From assembly GCF_010730745.1 (NCBI RefSeq), contig NZ_AP022615.1, forward strand, positions 3,658,001 to 3,722,000: a stretch of DNA of 64,000 nt. Reading direction: 5' to 3'. Shown here piece after piece: positions 10,801 to 18,260 of this stretch (position 1 is the first letter of the stretch; the number at the start of each line of letters is the position of its first letter). The notes beneath the pieces are model-generated. The model was not told where the DNA came from. It searched no databases and was given only the letters and a program-made list of their open reading frames with translations. The translations under genes and the position numbers were made by a program. This stretch comes from Mycobacterium heidelbergense. GTDB lineage: Bacteria > Actinomycetota > Actinomycetes > Mycobacteriales > Mycobacteriaceae.

Positions 10801-11130
10801 GGGGAGAAGTTCCCGCTCAAGGCGGGGATACTCACCAGCCTCGGGTTCGGCCACGTGTCCGGGCTGGTCGCGCTGGTGCACCCGCAGGCGTTCATCGCCG
10901 CGCTGGATGCCGGGCAGCGGGCCGACTACCGGCGGCGCGCGGACGCGCGCCTGCTGGCCGGCCAGCGCCGACTGGCCTCGGCCATCGCCGGCGGTCCGCC
11001 GATGTATCAGCGGCCACCGGACCGTCGCTTCGACCACCACGCGCCGGAGAAGCGTCAGGAGGCGGCGATGCTGCTGAACCCGGCCGCTCGCCTGGGCGAC
11101 GGCGAGGCCTACGAGGTCTCTGCCGAATGA
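1885..11130 (+). CDS. fas: Type I fatty acid synthase (FAS-I), multifunctional
   Basis: This 3,081-residue protein makes C16-C26 acyl-CoAs de novo in the cytoplasm, feeding membrane lipids and the FAS-II mycolic-acid pathway. Domain order follows the mycobacterial type: acetyl transferase with GHSQG (Ser149); FMN enoyl reductase from about residue 420 (SPILLAGMTPTT); dehydratase hot-dog with SGDHNPIH (Asp1231, His1232); malonyl/palmitoyl transferase with GHSVGE (Ser1440); acyl carrier around 1772-1860 with the likely phosphopantetheine site Ser1813 in TDGASSRRNQ; ketoreductase from about 2125 with VTGASKG and Tyr2294; ketosynthase with Cys2729 in AACATA and later HDTS and GHAKGG histidines. 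A proline/acidic linker lies near 1735-1770. The GTG start gives MTIHEHDRVSAD, matching the known homologue. acpS follows 85 bases downstream and supplies the activating enzyme. Confidence 0.98.
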   Translation: MTIHEHDRVSADRDGNSPHTTHALVDRLTAGEPYAIAFGGQGSAWLETLEELVSSAGIESDLATLVGEAELLLEPVEKELVVVRPIGFEPLRWVRALAAEDPVPADKHLTSAAVSMPGVLLTQIAAGRTLARQGMDWSATPPVAVAGHSQGVLAVEAFKALQDGADRDVELLALAQLIGAAGTLVARRRGISVLGDRPPMVSVTNADPERIRRLLDEFAQDVRTVLPPVLSIRNGRRSVVITGTPEQLSRFELYCRQISEAEEADRKGKVRGGDVFAPVFDPVQVEVGFHTPRLADGIDIVAGWAEKVGLDVALARKLTEAILVEGVDWVDEITRVHAAGARWILDLGPGDILTRLTAPVIRGLGVGIVPAATRGGQRNLFTVGAVPEVARAWSTYAPTAVRLPDGRVKLSTKFTRLTGRSPILLAGMTPTTVDAKIVAAAANAGHWAELAGGGQVTEEIFADRVEELSGLLEPGRTYQFNALFLDPYLWKLQVGGKRLVQKARQAGAAIDGLVISAGIPDLEEAVELIHELGEVGISHVVFKPGTVEQIRSVIRIATEVPTKPVIMHIEGGRAGGHHSWEDLDDLLLATYSELRSRSNITVCVGGGIGTPERAAEYLSGRWAESYGFPLMPIDGILVGTAAMATLESTTSPSVKRMLVETHGTDQWISAGKAQGGMASSRSQLGADIHEIDNSASRCGRLLDEVAGDAEAVAERRDEIIAAMANTAKPYFGDVTEMTYLQWLRRYVELTIGDGDSTADTASPGSPWLADTWRDRFQQMLQRAEARLNTSDFGPIETLFASDEALLERPDEAIATLLAHYPDAESVQLHPADVPFFVTLCKTLGKPVNFVPVIDKDVRRWWRSDSLWQAHDARYDADQVCIIPGTAAVAGITRMDEPVGELLDRFEQAAIDEVLSSAGQPRAVTSRRLGRPDVTGPLAVVLDAPDVQWAGRTTTNPVHRIAGPADWQVNENRSATHSSTGARLQVDSDERVVLSVPVSGTWVDIPFTLPANTVDGGTPVVSIEDAATAMRAVLAIAAGVDGPEFLPAVTDGTATVTVDWDPERVADHTGVTATFGEPLAPSLTTVPDALVGPCWPAVFAAIGSAVTDAGVPVVEGLLSLVHLDHAARVVGQLPAVPAQLTVAATASRAIDTDLGRVVPVSVTIVDADGTVIAVLEERFAILGRIGAAELTDPVRAGGAVSENATDTPRRRRRDVTLAAPVDMRPFAVVSGDHNPIHTDRAAALLAGLESPIVHGMWLSAAAQHAVTATDGQARPPARLVGWTARFLGMVRPGDEVDFRVDRVGIDQGAEVLDVAARVGSDLVMSATARLAAPKTVYAFPGQGIQHKGMGMEVRARSKAARKVWDAADKFTRDTLGFSVLHVVRDNPTSIIASGVHYHHPDGVLYLTQFTQVAMATVAAAQVAEMREQGAFVEDAIACGHSVGEYTALACVTGIYELEALLEMVFHRGSKMHDIVPRDELGRSNYRLAAIRPSQIDLPDDEVPAFVAGIAESTGEFLEIVNFNLRGSQYAIAGTVRGLEALEAEVERRREITGGRRSFILVPGIDVPFHSRVLRVGVADFRRSLERVMPREKDPELIIGRYIPNLVPRPFTLDRDFIQEIRDLVPAEPLDEILADYDTWRRDRPREMARKVFIELLAWQFASPVRWIETQDLLFIEEAAGGLGVERFVEIGVKSAPTVAGLATNTLKLPEYAHSTVEVLNAERDAAVLFATDTDPEPEPEDEEAPGESEAVAGAPEAAAPAPAPAAPSTGPRPDDLTFDAADATVALIALSAKMRVDQIEELDSIESITDGASSRRNQLLVDLGSELNLGAIDGAAEADLAGLRSQVTKLARTYKPYGPVLSDAINDQLRTILGPSGKRPGAIAERVKKTWELGDGWAKHVTVEVALGTREGTSVRGGAMGHLHEGALADAASVDKVIDAAVASVAARRGISVALPSAGGGGGGATIDAAALSEFTDQITGRDGVLASAARLVLGQLGLDDSVGVSAGLAKATDAELIDLVTAELGADWPRLVAPVFDAKKAVVFDDRWASAREDLVRLWLTDEGDIDAQWSTLSERFEGAGHVVATQATWWQGKSLAAGRQIHASLYGRIAAGAENPDPGPYSGEVAVVTGASKGSIAASVVARLLDGGATVIATTSRLDEERLAFYRGLYRDHARFGAALWVVAANMASYSDIDALVEWVGTEQTESLGPQSIHIKDAQTPTLLFPFAAPRVVGDLSEAGSRAEMEMKVLLWAVQRLIGGLSKIGAERDIASRLHVVLPGSPNRGMFGGDGAYGEAKSALDAVVSRWHAESSWAARVSLAHALIGWTRGTGLMGHNDAIVSGVEEAGVTTYSTDEMAAMLLDLCDVESKVAAAGAPIKADLTGGLADANLDMAELAAKAREQATSALDDDAEAPGTAGTIAALPSPPRGYTPAPPPEWADLDVDPADLVVIVGGAEIGPYGSSRTRFEMEVDNELSAAGVLELAWTTGLIRWEDDPQPGWYDTESGDLVDEAELVERYHDTVVQRCGIREFVDDGAIDPDHASPLLVSVFLDKDFAFVVSSEADARAFVEFDPEHTVIRPVPDSSDWQVIRKAGTEIRVPRKTKLSRVVGGQVPTGFDPTVWGISADMASSIDRLAVWNIVATVDAFLTAGFSPAEVMRYVHPSMVANTMGTGMGGGTSMQTMYHGNLLGRNKPNDIFQEVLPNIVAAHVVQSYIGSYGAMIHPVAACATAAVSVEEGVDKIRLGKAELVVAGGIDDLTLEGIIGFGDMAATADTGMMRGRGIEDSKFSRPNDRRRLGFVEAQGGGTVLLARGDLALKMGLPVLAVVAFAQSFGDGVHTSIPAPGLGALGAGRGGKDSPLARALAKLGVGADDVAVISKHDTSTLANDPNETELHERLAVALGRSVGAPLFVVSQKSLTGHAKGGAAVFQMMGLCQMLRDGVIPPNRSLDCVDDELAGSAHFVWVRETLRLGEKFPLKAGILTSLGFGHVSGLVALVHPQAFIAALDAGQRADYRRRADARLLAGQRRLASAIAGGPPMYQRPPDRRFDHHAPEKRQEAAMLLNPAARLGDGEAYEVSAE

Positions 11131-11215
11131 CGTCGGCCTATTGCCCGGCTTCTCCTCGCTCCGCTGCGCGGACCGCATCGTCGCCGGGCTCGGCCATCCG
11201 TTAGCCTGTCTAGCC

Positions 11216-11608
11216 ATGGGCATAGTCGGTGTGGGGATCGATCTCGTCTCCATTCCTGATTTCGCCGAGCAGGTCGACCAGCCGGGAACGGTGTTCTCCG
11301 AGACCTTCACGCCGGGCGAGCGGCGCGACGCCTCGGACAAGAGTTCGTCGGCGGCGCGTCACCTGGCCGCCCGCTGGGCCGCGAAGGAGGCCGTGATCAA
11401 GGCGTGGTCCGGGTCGCGGTTCGCCCAACGGCCCATGCTGCGGGAGGACATCCACCGCGACATCGAGGTGGTCACCGACATGTGGGGGCGTCCGCGGGTG
11501 CGGTTGACCGGCGACATCGCCACGCACCTGGCCGACGTGACCATCCACGTGTCGCTGACGCACGAGGGCGACACCGCGGCCGCGGTGGCCATCCTGGAGA
11601 CTTCCTAA
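11216..11608 (+). CDS. acpS: Holo-[acyl-carrier-protein] synthase AcpS
   Basis: This 130-residue phosphopantetheinyl transferase moves 4'-phosphopantetheine from CoA to the serine of carrier proteins, here above all the FAS-I carrier domain encoded just upstream. It begins MGIVGVGIDLVSIPDF, the AcpS metal-binding start (GIDLVxI). It carries the second signature WAAKEAVIKAW, whose Glu and Lys serve in catalysis, and VSLTHEGDTAAAV near the C-terminus. Length equals that of the M. tuberculosis enzyme. The fas-acpS pairing on one strand with an 85-base gap suggests co-transcription. No anomalies are visible. Confidence 0.97.
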   Translation: MGIVGVGIDLVSIPDFAEQVDQPGTVFSETFTPGERRDASDKSSSAARHLAARWAAKEAVIKAWSGSRFAQRPMLREDIHRDIEVVTDMWGRPRVRLTGDIATHLADVTIHVSLTHEGDTAAAVAILETS

Positions 11609-11713
11609 TTTCCGCGATTTCCGCGAGCGTGCGTGTTTGTACACGACACGCCGGTAGTAAGCGGCATTCTGCGCACGCTCGCGGCTCGTCGAGGCGCGAC
11701 TAGCCTCGAGGCC

Positions 11714-13042
11714 ATGACTGATCTCGTTGAGCGTGTGCGCGACGTGCTGCCGTCGGTGCGCCGCGACCTCGAGGACCTGGTGCGGATCGAGTCGGTGTGG
11801 GCCGACCCCGCGCGGCGTCCCGAGGTGCACCGCAGCGCACAGGTGGTCGCGGATCTATTGTCGCAGGCCGGTTTTGACGATGTGCGGATCGTCAGCGAGG
11901 GTGGGGCGCCGGCGGTGATCGCCCGGCATCCGGCGCCCCCTGGTGCGCCCACCGTGCTGCTGTACGCCCATCACGACGTGCAGCCCGAGGGCGATCCCGG
12001 CCAGTGGGCGTCGCCGCCCTTCGAGCCGACCGAGCGCAACGGCCGGCTCTACGGCCGCGGCAGCGCCGACGACAAGGCCGGCATCGCAACGCATTTGGCG
12101 GCGTTTCGGGCGCATGGCGGTCGGCCGCCGGTGGGCGTGACGGTCTTCGTCGAGGGCGAGGAGGAATCCGGGTCGCCGTCCCTGGGCCGGTTGCTCGCCG
12201 CCCACCGCGACGCGCTGGCCGCCGACGTGATCGTCATCGCCGACTCGGACAACTGGAGCGTCGATGTCCCGGCGCTGACGGTATCGCTGCGCGGGCTGGC
12301 CGACTGCATGGTCGAGGTCGCCACGCTCGAGCACGGGTTGCACTCCGGTATCTGGGGCGGCGTGGTTCCCGACGCGCTGAGCGCGCTGGTGCGGCTGCTG
12401 GCCAGCCTGCACGACGACGACGGCAACGTGGCGGTGGCCGGCCTGCACGAATCCCAGGCCGCAGATGTCCAGTACCCGCCCGAGCGGGTCCGCGCGGACT
12501 CCGGTCTGCTGGACGGGGTTTCAGAAATCGGCTCCGGCTCGGTGCCGCAGCGGCTGTGGGCCAAACCGGCGATCACGGTGATCGGCATCGACACCACATC
12601 CGTTGCGGCCGCGTCCAACACGCTGATCCCGCGGGCGCGCGCCAAGATCAGCATGCGGGTCGCGCCCGGCGGCGACGCCACCGCGCATCTGGACGCGTTG
12701 ACCGCCCACCTGCAGCGGCACGCCCCGTGGGGCGCGCGGGTCAGCGTCACGCCCGGCGAGATCGGTGAGCCCTATGCCATCGAGGCCAGTGGCCCGGTTT
12801 ACGACGCCGCGCGGGCGGCATTTCGCCAGGCCTGGGGTGTTGAGCCGATCGACATGGGCATGGGCGGCTCGATCCCGTTCATCGCCGAGTTCGCCGCCGC
12901 CTTCCCGCAGGCCAAGATCCTCGTCACCGGCGTCGAAGACCCCGCAACCCAGGCACACAGCATCAACGAGAGCCTGGATCTGGGTGTGTTGGAACGCGCG
13001 GCGATCGCCGAGGCGCTGCTGCTGGCCAGCCTGGCGCCATAG
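11714..13042 (+). CDS. M20-family zinc dipeptidase (Rv2522c homologue)
   Basis: This 442-residue cytoplasmic metallopeptidase belongs to the M20/ArgE/DapE family. The first metal ligands are in LLYAHHDVQPEG, followed by the bridging region GRGSADDKAG and the catalytic Glu in FVEGEEESGSPS. A C-terminal metal ligand is likely in TQAHSINES. A lid/dimerisation domain occupies roughly residues 200-320. I chose ATG 11714 (MTDLVERVRDVL) over an upstream in-frame ATG at 11633 because family alignment starts there. The gene follows acpS on the same strand, as in M. tuberculosis. Its substrate is unknown; members cleave dipeptides or N-acyl amino acids. Confidence 0.9.
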   Translation: MTDLVERVRDVLPSVRRDLEDLVRIESVWADPARRPEVHRSAQVVADLLSQAGFDDVRIVSEGGAPAVIARHPAPPGAPTVLLYAHHDVQPEGDPGQWASPPFEPTERNGRLYGRGSADDKAGIATHLAAFRAHGGRPPVGVTVFVEGEEESGSPSLGRLLAAHRDALAADVIVIADSDNWSVDVPALTVSLRGLADCMVEVATLEHGLHSGIWGGVVPDALSALVRLLASLHDDDGNVAVAGLHESQAADVQYPPERVRADSGLLDGVSEIGSGSVPQRLWAKPAITVIGIDTTSVAAASNTLIPRARAKISMRVAPGGDATAHLDALTAHLQRHAPWGARVSVTPGEIGEPYAIEASGPVYDAARAAFRQAWGVEPIDMGMGGSIPFIAEFAAAFPQAKILVTGVEDPATQAHSINESLDLGVLERAAIAEALLLASLAP

Positions 13043-14451
13043 CGCTAAGTGGACGGGGCCAACCGTTAAATTCTGGCCTTTGCCGGGGATGGCGTCGTCC
13101 TGCGTCCCACAGGGACTCGATTGACCGGATGATGAGCGAGTTCTTCATCTATGTGGGTAGTGGCGGGCCGGTCCAGGGCGGCCAGCGCCACGAGGCGAGC
13201 GTCTTGACGAACGCCGTGGGGTGCGGTGTTCGCGTATTTCCTCGAACACCTGTGGTTCGCGTTGGGTGACGGTGCCCGGTGGGTGAGGTGAAAGGCTCTT
13301 GCTCAGCTGGTCGGGTATCGCATGTGGGCGCGGTGTGGAGGCGACGTCAGACAGGCCCGTGAGCTGGACGTATCTGTGAAGAACCTAAGCTCGTGGCACT
13401 TTCGAGAGGCTTTGTGTGATCGGTTCAAGAACGTGTAGCTGCGCAATCCTTGCGGACCAGAAAAACTCCTGCTAGATGCGCTGAAGACAGAAGGTGTAGC
13501 AAACCTATCTGTCGGCAGACTAGTTAAATATGAAACTACTTATCGGTAACCAACCGGTCCGCATTCACCGTCACGCCTAAGATAGCTATTTCCGCAGTAA
13601 TCCAATTGCTTGCCAGGGAATAGTGAACACTCTTGTGTTTGCTGACGAATAGCGCTTCACCGCCGACACCCATACGGCAGGCCGCGCTCGTCGCCACGGC
13701 GCCGCCCGATCGCCCCGCCACGATGACTTCGCGATGCACCTCGATCTGCGGCCCCACTGATCCGCCACAGCCAGGTACCCGCTGGCGAGGACAACCCCTC
13801 CCGCACCCGCCGGGCCCACCTGTTGCTTCGAGTTAGCCGCCCCGCCCCGCCGTCACCGCCCGGGCCCACCCGCCGTCCGCACCGTTTTACGGTCCACCTC
13901 AAGAGAGGTGGTGTACCTGGGTTTGTCCCGAGCGGAGCGCTTTCGGCGAGTCACCGGACGTGGTCGGTATTGGATTGTGCCACAAGCACATACCGGCGTT
14001 ATCCGGTCTGACGAACGCTGATTCTCCATGGTTATCTTCGAACCCATCGACGGTTACTTCCTTGTGCGGTGGCGGTATGGACAAGCCGCGCGACTGTTTT
14101 CCTCGCCTGCTCGCGTCAGCATGCTGTGGCGCCGCGCGGCTGAAACCCGCTGGCGCGTTGACGGGGGAGCCACCTGCCTGGATATGAGCGGATCGAGACG
14201 CCGCAATCAAGGCGTGTCGACACCTGACAATGATGCCGTGTCAGGTTACTCCCATGCCGTCAAATAAATATTTTGGTGGGGCTTTTCATTTAGCCCAATT
14301 AGGGTAATAGTTTTTGTGTATTTTAAGCAGGCTTTTGCTGCACCCGCATATCGTTGTAATTAATTGTCTATTTTGTTTGTCGCGATTCATTCGCAATATT
14401 TCACAGCTACATTCAATTCGTCATTATCCAGAATCCGCAAAGGAGACGGTC
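13043..14451. other. Long gene-poor stretch with AT-rich segments
   Basis: I see no convincing gene in these 1.4 kb. The segment 13400-13660 and especially 14265-14450 have much lower GC than the chromosome. The latter, immediately upstream of the first GjpA-like gene, has long runs of A/T and is likely its promoter region. Short open frames here have poor codon use and no recognisable product. The stretch interrupts a gene order otherwise shared with M. tuberculosis (M20 peptidase then bcp), so it probably arrived together with the tandem surface-protein genes. Confidence 0.55.
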
Positions 14452-15642
14452 GTGGACCTCGCAGCCCGCCCCCACATCACCGCTGGCATCGCCCTGGCCA
14501 GCGCCGCTGTCCTCGCCGCCGGGCCCATGGCCCAGCACCTACCCGACCTCCATGCCACCCAACACCTACGTGAAGTCAGCGTGCCTGGCATTCAGCTCAC
14601 CGACGCCGCTGACAGTGTGATCGACCTGTTCTCCGGCGTGGAAAACGAACTCGCATCTCTGGCAAGTGGAGCCGCCGCGACCGCGGTGCCCGCGGCGGCC
14701 CTCACCGATTTCATCAACCCCGCCGCACTACCACTACCGATAGCGACGTGGGTTAAAACGTTCCAGAATGTGGGCACCAGCCTGCAGACAACTGTGAATT
14801 TGATGCAAAAACTCCCGTTTCCGGTTGCCCAGCAGGTCGCCGCGAACTGGGTCTCATACGCCGACGTCTACGTCAATGCGTACCAAGTAGCCGCGAATGC
14901 TGCTGTCAAATTCTACACCGGAACCGCAACTACCAATTTCTGGCCGTATCTGAACGCGGCGTTCAACAGCTTCGCTTCAGGAAGCTTCACTGGCCTCAAT
15001 AAGGGCGTGGTTCCCGACTTAGTCGAGGCGTTCTACGCATACCCACTCCTAACTATCGGGCTGCCTCTGGGAACTATTTTGCACATCCCCGCAGACTTCA
15101 CCCAGAATCTGGCGACCGTGACCACATACCTGTTGGAGAACAGCGTCACCAGCATTGGTACGTATTGGGCCTCCACCCTGCCAACGCAGGTCGAGACTGC
15201 GTTCGGTGGCAGTTTTCAGGCTGCGTCTACGGCGTGGTCCCATGGGGATCCAGTAGGGGCGATAAGCAACCTGCTCAATACCCCCGGCGCACTGGTCAAT
15301 GACTTCCTCAACGGCAGTACTGGGTCGCAGGGCCTGATCAGTTTCTTGCTAAACCACACCATATTGACGACTCTCACCCCCAACCTGGCGACGTCGATCG
15401 TAGCTCCCAACGCCCAAAATATTGCGTCCGGCGGCAGTCTTCAGGCGGCACTGCAGGGCTTGGGGAACCAGCTGATCAATGGTTGGCCATCCCTGAGCAA
15501 CGCCGTCAGCGGTATCAGCACGGGATTGACGACACTGTTGCAAAACGTGGCGTCGAAGATGCCGTCACTGTTGGCAAGCTTCGGTGCAACTTTTGCAACC
15601 AATATTGGTTTGTTGATTTCCAACCTGCTCAAGTTGCTCTGA
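14452..15642 (+). CDS. GjpA-like outer-membrane/surface protein, copy 1
   Basis: This 396-residue exported protein starts with a short basic/hydrophobic leader (MDLAARPHITAGIALASA, then VLAAGPMAQ), typical of mycobacterial proteins annotated as GjpA-type porins. The mature chain is rich in Ala, Leu, Asn, Ser and Thr, almost free of Cys, and ends in hydrophobic NIGLLISNLLKLL. The start is GTG 14452, 7 bases after the Shine-Dalgarno AAAGGAG at 14438-14444; the second copy has the same spacing. It is roughly 60% identical to the next gene by eye, with a nearly identical first 30 codons. The porin family name is my recollection of annotation and has not been demonstrated here. Transcription probably begins in the AT-rich region upstream. 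Confidence 0.75.
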   Translation: MDLAARPHITAGIALASAAVLAAGPMAQHLPDLHATQHLREVSVPGIQLTDAADSVIDLFSGVENELASLASGAAATAVPAAALTDFINPAALPLPIATWVKTFQNVGTSLQTTVNLMQKLPFPVAQQVAANWVSYADVYVNAYQVAANAAVKFYTGTATTNFWPYLNAAFNSFASGSFTGLNKGVVPDLVEAFYAYPLLTIGLPLGTILHIPADFTQNLATVTTYLLENSVTSIGTYWASTLPTQVETAFGGSFQAASTAWSHGDPVGAISNLLNTPGALVNDFLNGSTGSQGLISFLLNHTILTTLTPNLATSIVAPNAQNIASGGSLQAALQGLGNQLINGWPSLSNAVSGISTGLTTLLQNVASKMPSLLASFGATFATNIGLLISNLLKLL

Positions 15643-15644
15643 TC

Positions 15645-15684
15645 CCGGTGGCGGTCGCCGATGCGAGCCGGCGACCGCCACCGG
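15645..15684 (+). terminator. Strong hairpin after GjpA-like copy 1
   Basis: A perfect 15-bp stem (CCGGTGGCGGTCGCC at 15645-15659 against GGCGACCGCCACCGG at 15670-15684) with a 10-base loop starts 2 bases after the TGA of copy 1. There is no T-tract, which is common for mycobacterial terminators. A degenerate version of the same hairpin follows copy 2 at about 16943-16977. The stem may also attenuate read-through into copy 2 rather than fully stop it. Confidence 0.7.
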
Positions 15685-15769
15685 CAATCGCCGCTCGCAC
15701 CGGGATTCTTCTCACCTCAACCAGCTACGGATTGCCCTCATCCGAATACCCAGATCAAAGGAGATGGTC

Positions 15770-16939
15770 GTGGACCTCGCAGCCCGCCCCCACATCACCG
15801 CTGGCATCGCCCTGGCCAGCGCCGCTGTCCTCGCCGCCGGCCCCATGGCCCAGCACCTACCCGACGTTCACGTGGTCCAACAGCTCTCCCAGGTGAGCGT
15901 GTCGGAGATTCAGCTCACCGGCGCCGACAGCGTGTTGGACCTGTTCTCCGGTGTGGAAAACGAGCTCGCCTCCCTCGCCAGCGGCGCAAGCGCGGCCGCG
16001 GTGCCCGCGGCTGCTCTCACTGATTTCATCAATCCCGCCGGATTACCCCTGCCTATTCAAACTTGGATCAACACCTTCCAGACGGCGGGCACAAATCTGC
16101 AGACGACTGCCAATTTGATCCAAGCGCTTCCGTTCCCGACTTTGCAGCAGATCGCCGCTAACTGGGCCTCCTACGGCGATCTCTACGTCGGGCCGTATCA
16201 GGTCTCCGCGAATGCTGCTGTCAATTTTTACACCGGAACCGCAAAAGCCGACTTCTGGCCCCTCCTGAACACGGCATTCAACCAGATCGCCTCCGGCAAC
16301 ATCAGTACCGCAGTAAACAACTTGTACCTTGCGTTCTTCCAGGACCCATTCGTAAGCATCGGGGAACCTCTGGAAAAGATTTTGCAGATCCCCGCCTACT
16401 TCACCCAGAACCTAGCGAACGCTACCAAGTATCTGACGACGACCGGCATAGCCTTGACTGCTGCCGACTTGCTCGCAGCCCTATCGCAGACCCAGTCCGC
16501 GCTCGGAAAGAGTCTTCAGGCCGCGTCGAGCGCGTGGGCGGGTGGGGACCCGGTGGGGGCGATCAGCAACCTGCTCAATACCCCCGGCGCAATGGTCAAT
16601 GGCTTCCTCAATGGCACTAATGGGACAAACGGTGCGCTCGGCTTACTCAACACTGGCGTGTTGAAGACTATCGCTCCGGGTTTGGCGAAGTCGATCGTGG
16701 CTCCCAATGCAGTAAATATCGCGACCGGCGGAAGTCTGCAAGCCGCGCTGCAGGGCTTCGCTAACCAGCTGATCAATGGCTGGCCGTCCCTGAGCAACGC
16801 CGTCAGCGGCGTGAGCTCGGGATTGACCACGCTGTTGCAAAGCGTCTCGTCGAATCTGCCGTCGATGTTGTCGAGTTTCGGTGCCACCTTGGCCACCAAC
16901 ATCGGGCTGTTGATTTCCAACCTGCTCAAGTTGCTCTGA
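15770..16939 (+). CDS. GjpA-like outer-membrane/surface protein, copy 2
   Basis: This 389-residue paralogue lies directly downstream of copy 1 with the same architecture: N-terminal leader, Ala/Asn/Ser/Thr-rich mature domain, and the identical C-terminal NIGLLISNLLKLL. An ATG at 15764 is in frame but abuts the Shine-Dalgarno AAAGGAG (15757-15763). GTG 15770 has proper spacing, and copy 1 has ACG at the position equivalent to that ATG, so GTG is the conserved start. Divergence is concentrated in the middle and the ends are almost identical, which suggests recent duplication or gene conversion. Location at the cell surface is inferred from the leader and family. Confidence 0.75.
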   Translation: MDLAARPHITAGIALASAAVLAAGPMAQHLPDVHVVQQLSQVSVSEIQLTGADSVLDLFSGVENELASLASGASAAAVPAAALTDFINPAGLPLPIQTWINTFQTAGTNLQTTANLIQALPFPTLQQIAANWASYGDLYVGPYQVSANAAVNFYTGTAKADFWPLLNTAFNQIASGNISTAVNNLYLAFFQDPFVSIGEPLEKILQIPAYFTQNLANATKYLTTTGIALTAADLLAALSQTQSALGKSLQAASSAWAGGDPVGAISNLLNTPGAMVNGFLNGTNGTNGALGLLNTGVLKTIAPGLAKSIVAPNAVNIATGGSLQAALQGFANQLINGWPSLSNAVSGVSSGLTTLLQSVSSNLPSMLSSFGATLATNIGLLISNLLKLL

Positions 16940-17417
16940 ATTCGTGGTGGTCGCCGTTGCGAGCCGGTGACCTACCAACGGCGATTGGCCTCCTTCACCC
17001 ATGAAGGGGGCCAATCGGCATGCTCGGCGCAGTTGTCGGATGCCGATCAGGGTTGCCTGTGGGGTCGCGGACGGCGCAGTCGCGCAGTCCACAGGGTCGT
17101 TGGGTTGGCTCCTGGACGATGTCGGCGTCGCCGGGCTGCAGCTACGCGAAGGTGCCGTCGAGATCGTTGGTCGCCAAAAGGAGCATCTACAGAACATGGC
17201 ATTAAACCGGAACAGCCTGCACGCAAGCGGTAGCGTCAACGATTGAGGCTGCTCTGAGCTGCATGTTCCGGATATAGGTGATTTCCGCTGGCAGCGGAAC
17301 GCCGGTTTAAACCGAACGATCGCACGGCAGCCAACCCTTGGGACCTGTGCTCCGCAGCGCCCGTCGGGCACGTTCGAAAGCAGTGCACCCAACATCTATG
17401 AGAGCTATTGATCTAGC
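16940..17417. other. Intergenic region between GjpA-like copy 2 and bcp, with a hairpin
   Basis: No convincing gene is seen. A hairpin at 16982-17017 pairs CGATTGGCC with GGCCAATCG (9 bp) and CCTTC with GAAGG inside it. It is a plausible bidirectional terminator for copy 2 and the convergent bcp. Small open frames around 16967-17246 lack protein-like character. Confidence 0.55.
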
Positions 17418-17897
17418 TCATCCGAACTGGCCCAGGATCTGCTTAATCTTTGACGTCGTATGTGCAGCCTTCACGTTGTACTGCGCGACGGCGATCTTGC
17501 CCTTCTCGTCGACCACGAAGGTGGAGCGAATCACGCCCGTGACGGTCTTGCCGTACATCTGCTTCTCGCCGTAGGCTCCCCAGGCCGTCAGCACCTTGCG
17601 GTCGGGATCGGACAGCAGCGGGAACGTCAGCTTCTCGGTGTCCCGGAACTTGGCGAGCTTCGCCGGTGGGTCGGGGGAGATGCCGACGACGTCGAAGCCG
17701 GCATCGTTGAGGTCGCGCAGGTTGTCGCGAAAGTCGCAGGCCTGCTTGGTGCATCCCGGTGTCGAGGCCGCCGGATAGAAGTACACGACGACGCGGCGTC
17801 CCTTGTAGTCGGCCAGCGATACCTTCTTGCCGTCGGCGTCGGGCAGGCTGAAGGCGGGCGCCTTGTCGCCCGGCGCGAGCCGCGTGGTCTCGGTCAA
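17418..17897 (-). CDS. bcp: Peroxiredoxin Bcp (bacterioferritin comigratory protein)
   Basis: This 159-residue thiol peroxidase reduces hydrogen peroxide and organic hydroperoxides in the cytoplasm. The peroxidatic cysteine sits in PAASTPGCTKQACDFRD, which also supplies the second (resolving) cysteine five residues later, the atypical 2-Cys Bcp/PrxQ arrangement. It begins MTETTRLAPGDKAPAFSL, the usual start of the mycobacterial enzyme. It is divergent from the DUF3618 gene 95 bases away, as Rv2521 and Rv2520c are in M. tuberculosis. No anomalies are visible. Confidence 0.96.
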   Translation of the reverse strand: MTETTRLAPGDKAPAFSLPDADGKKVSLADYKGRRVVVYFYPAASTPGCTKQACDFRDNLRDLNDAGFDVVGISPDPPAKLAKFRDTEKLTFPLLSDPDRKVLTAWGAYGEKQMYGKTVTGVIRSTFVVDEKGKIAVAQYNVKAAHTTSKIKQILGQFG

Positions 17898-17992
17898 CTC
17901 GATCCCTCTCTATTCACCGGAGCGTCGGGGTCGGCGCCAGCTGATCTAGGGTAGTTCGTCAGGTGCAGCAGCCGGACTTGGAGGGCAGACAC

Positions 17993-18220
17993 GTGGCGGA
18001 TCGGGACCCCGAGACCATCAAGCAGGACATCGACCTCGCCCGTGAGCAGCTGGCGACCACCGTCGATTCACTTGCCGAGCGTGCCAATCCCCGCCGTCTC
18101 GCCGACGACCTCAAGGCCCGGGTGATCGGATTCGTGAAGAAGCCCGTGGTGACGGCGTCACTGGCTGGAGTCGGGATCCTCGTCGTCGTGGTGGTGGTCC
18201 GCAGGATCAGGGATCGCTGA
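17993..18220 (+). CDS. DUF3618 small membrane protein (Rv2520c homologue)
   Basis: This 75-residue protein has an N-terminal DUF3618 helix (DPETIKQDIDLAREQL, then LAERANPRRLADDLK) and one C-terminal membrane segment (LAGVGILVVVVVV) ending in basic RRIRDR. I chose GTG 17993 (MADRDPETIK), 7 bases after GGAGGG, over the upstream GTG 17963 because it matches family starts. The function of DUF3618 is unknown. Members are small, membrane-anchored and often near envelope or phage-shock genes. It is divergent from bcp. Confidence 0.85.
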   Translation: MADRDPETIKQDIDLAREQLATTVDSLAERANPRRLADDLKARVIGFVKKPVVTASLAGVGILVVVVVVRRIRDR

Positions 18221-18260
18221 CCCGCGATAACGCCCCGCCCCGGGCTCGGGCTCCCGAAAT

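Noticed and set aside
16967..17246. Small plus-strand frames between the GjpA-like pair and bcp
   Set aside because: Low-quality composition, no ribosome site, and overlap with a terminator-like hairpin.
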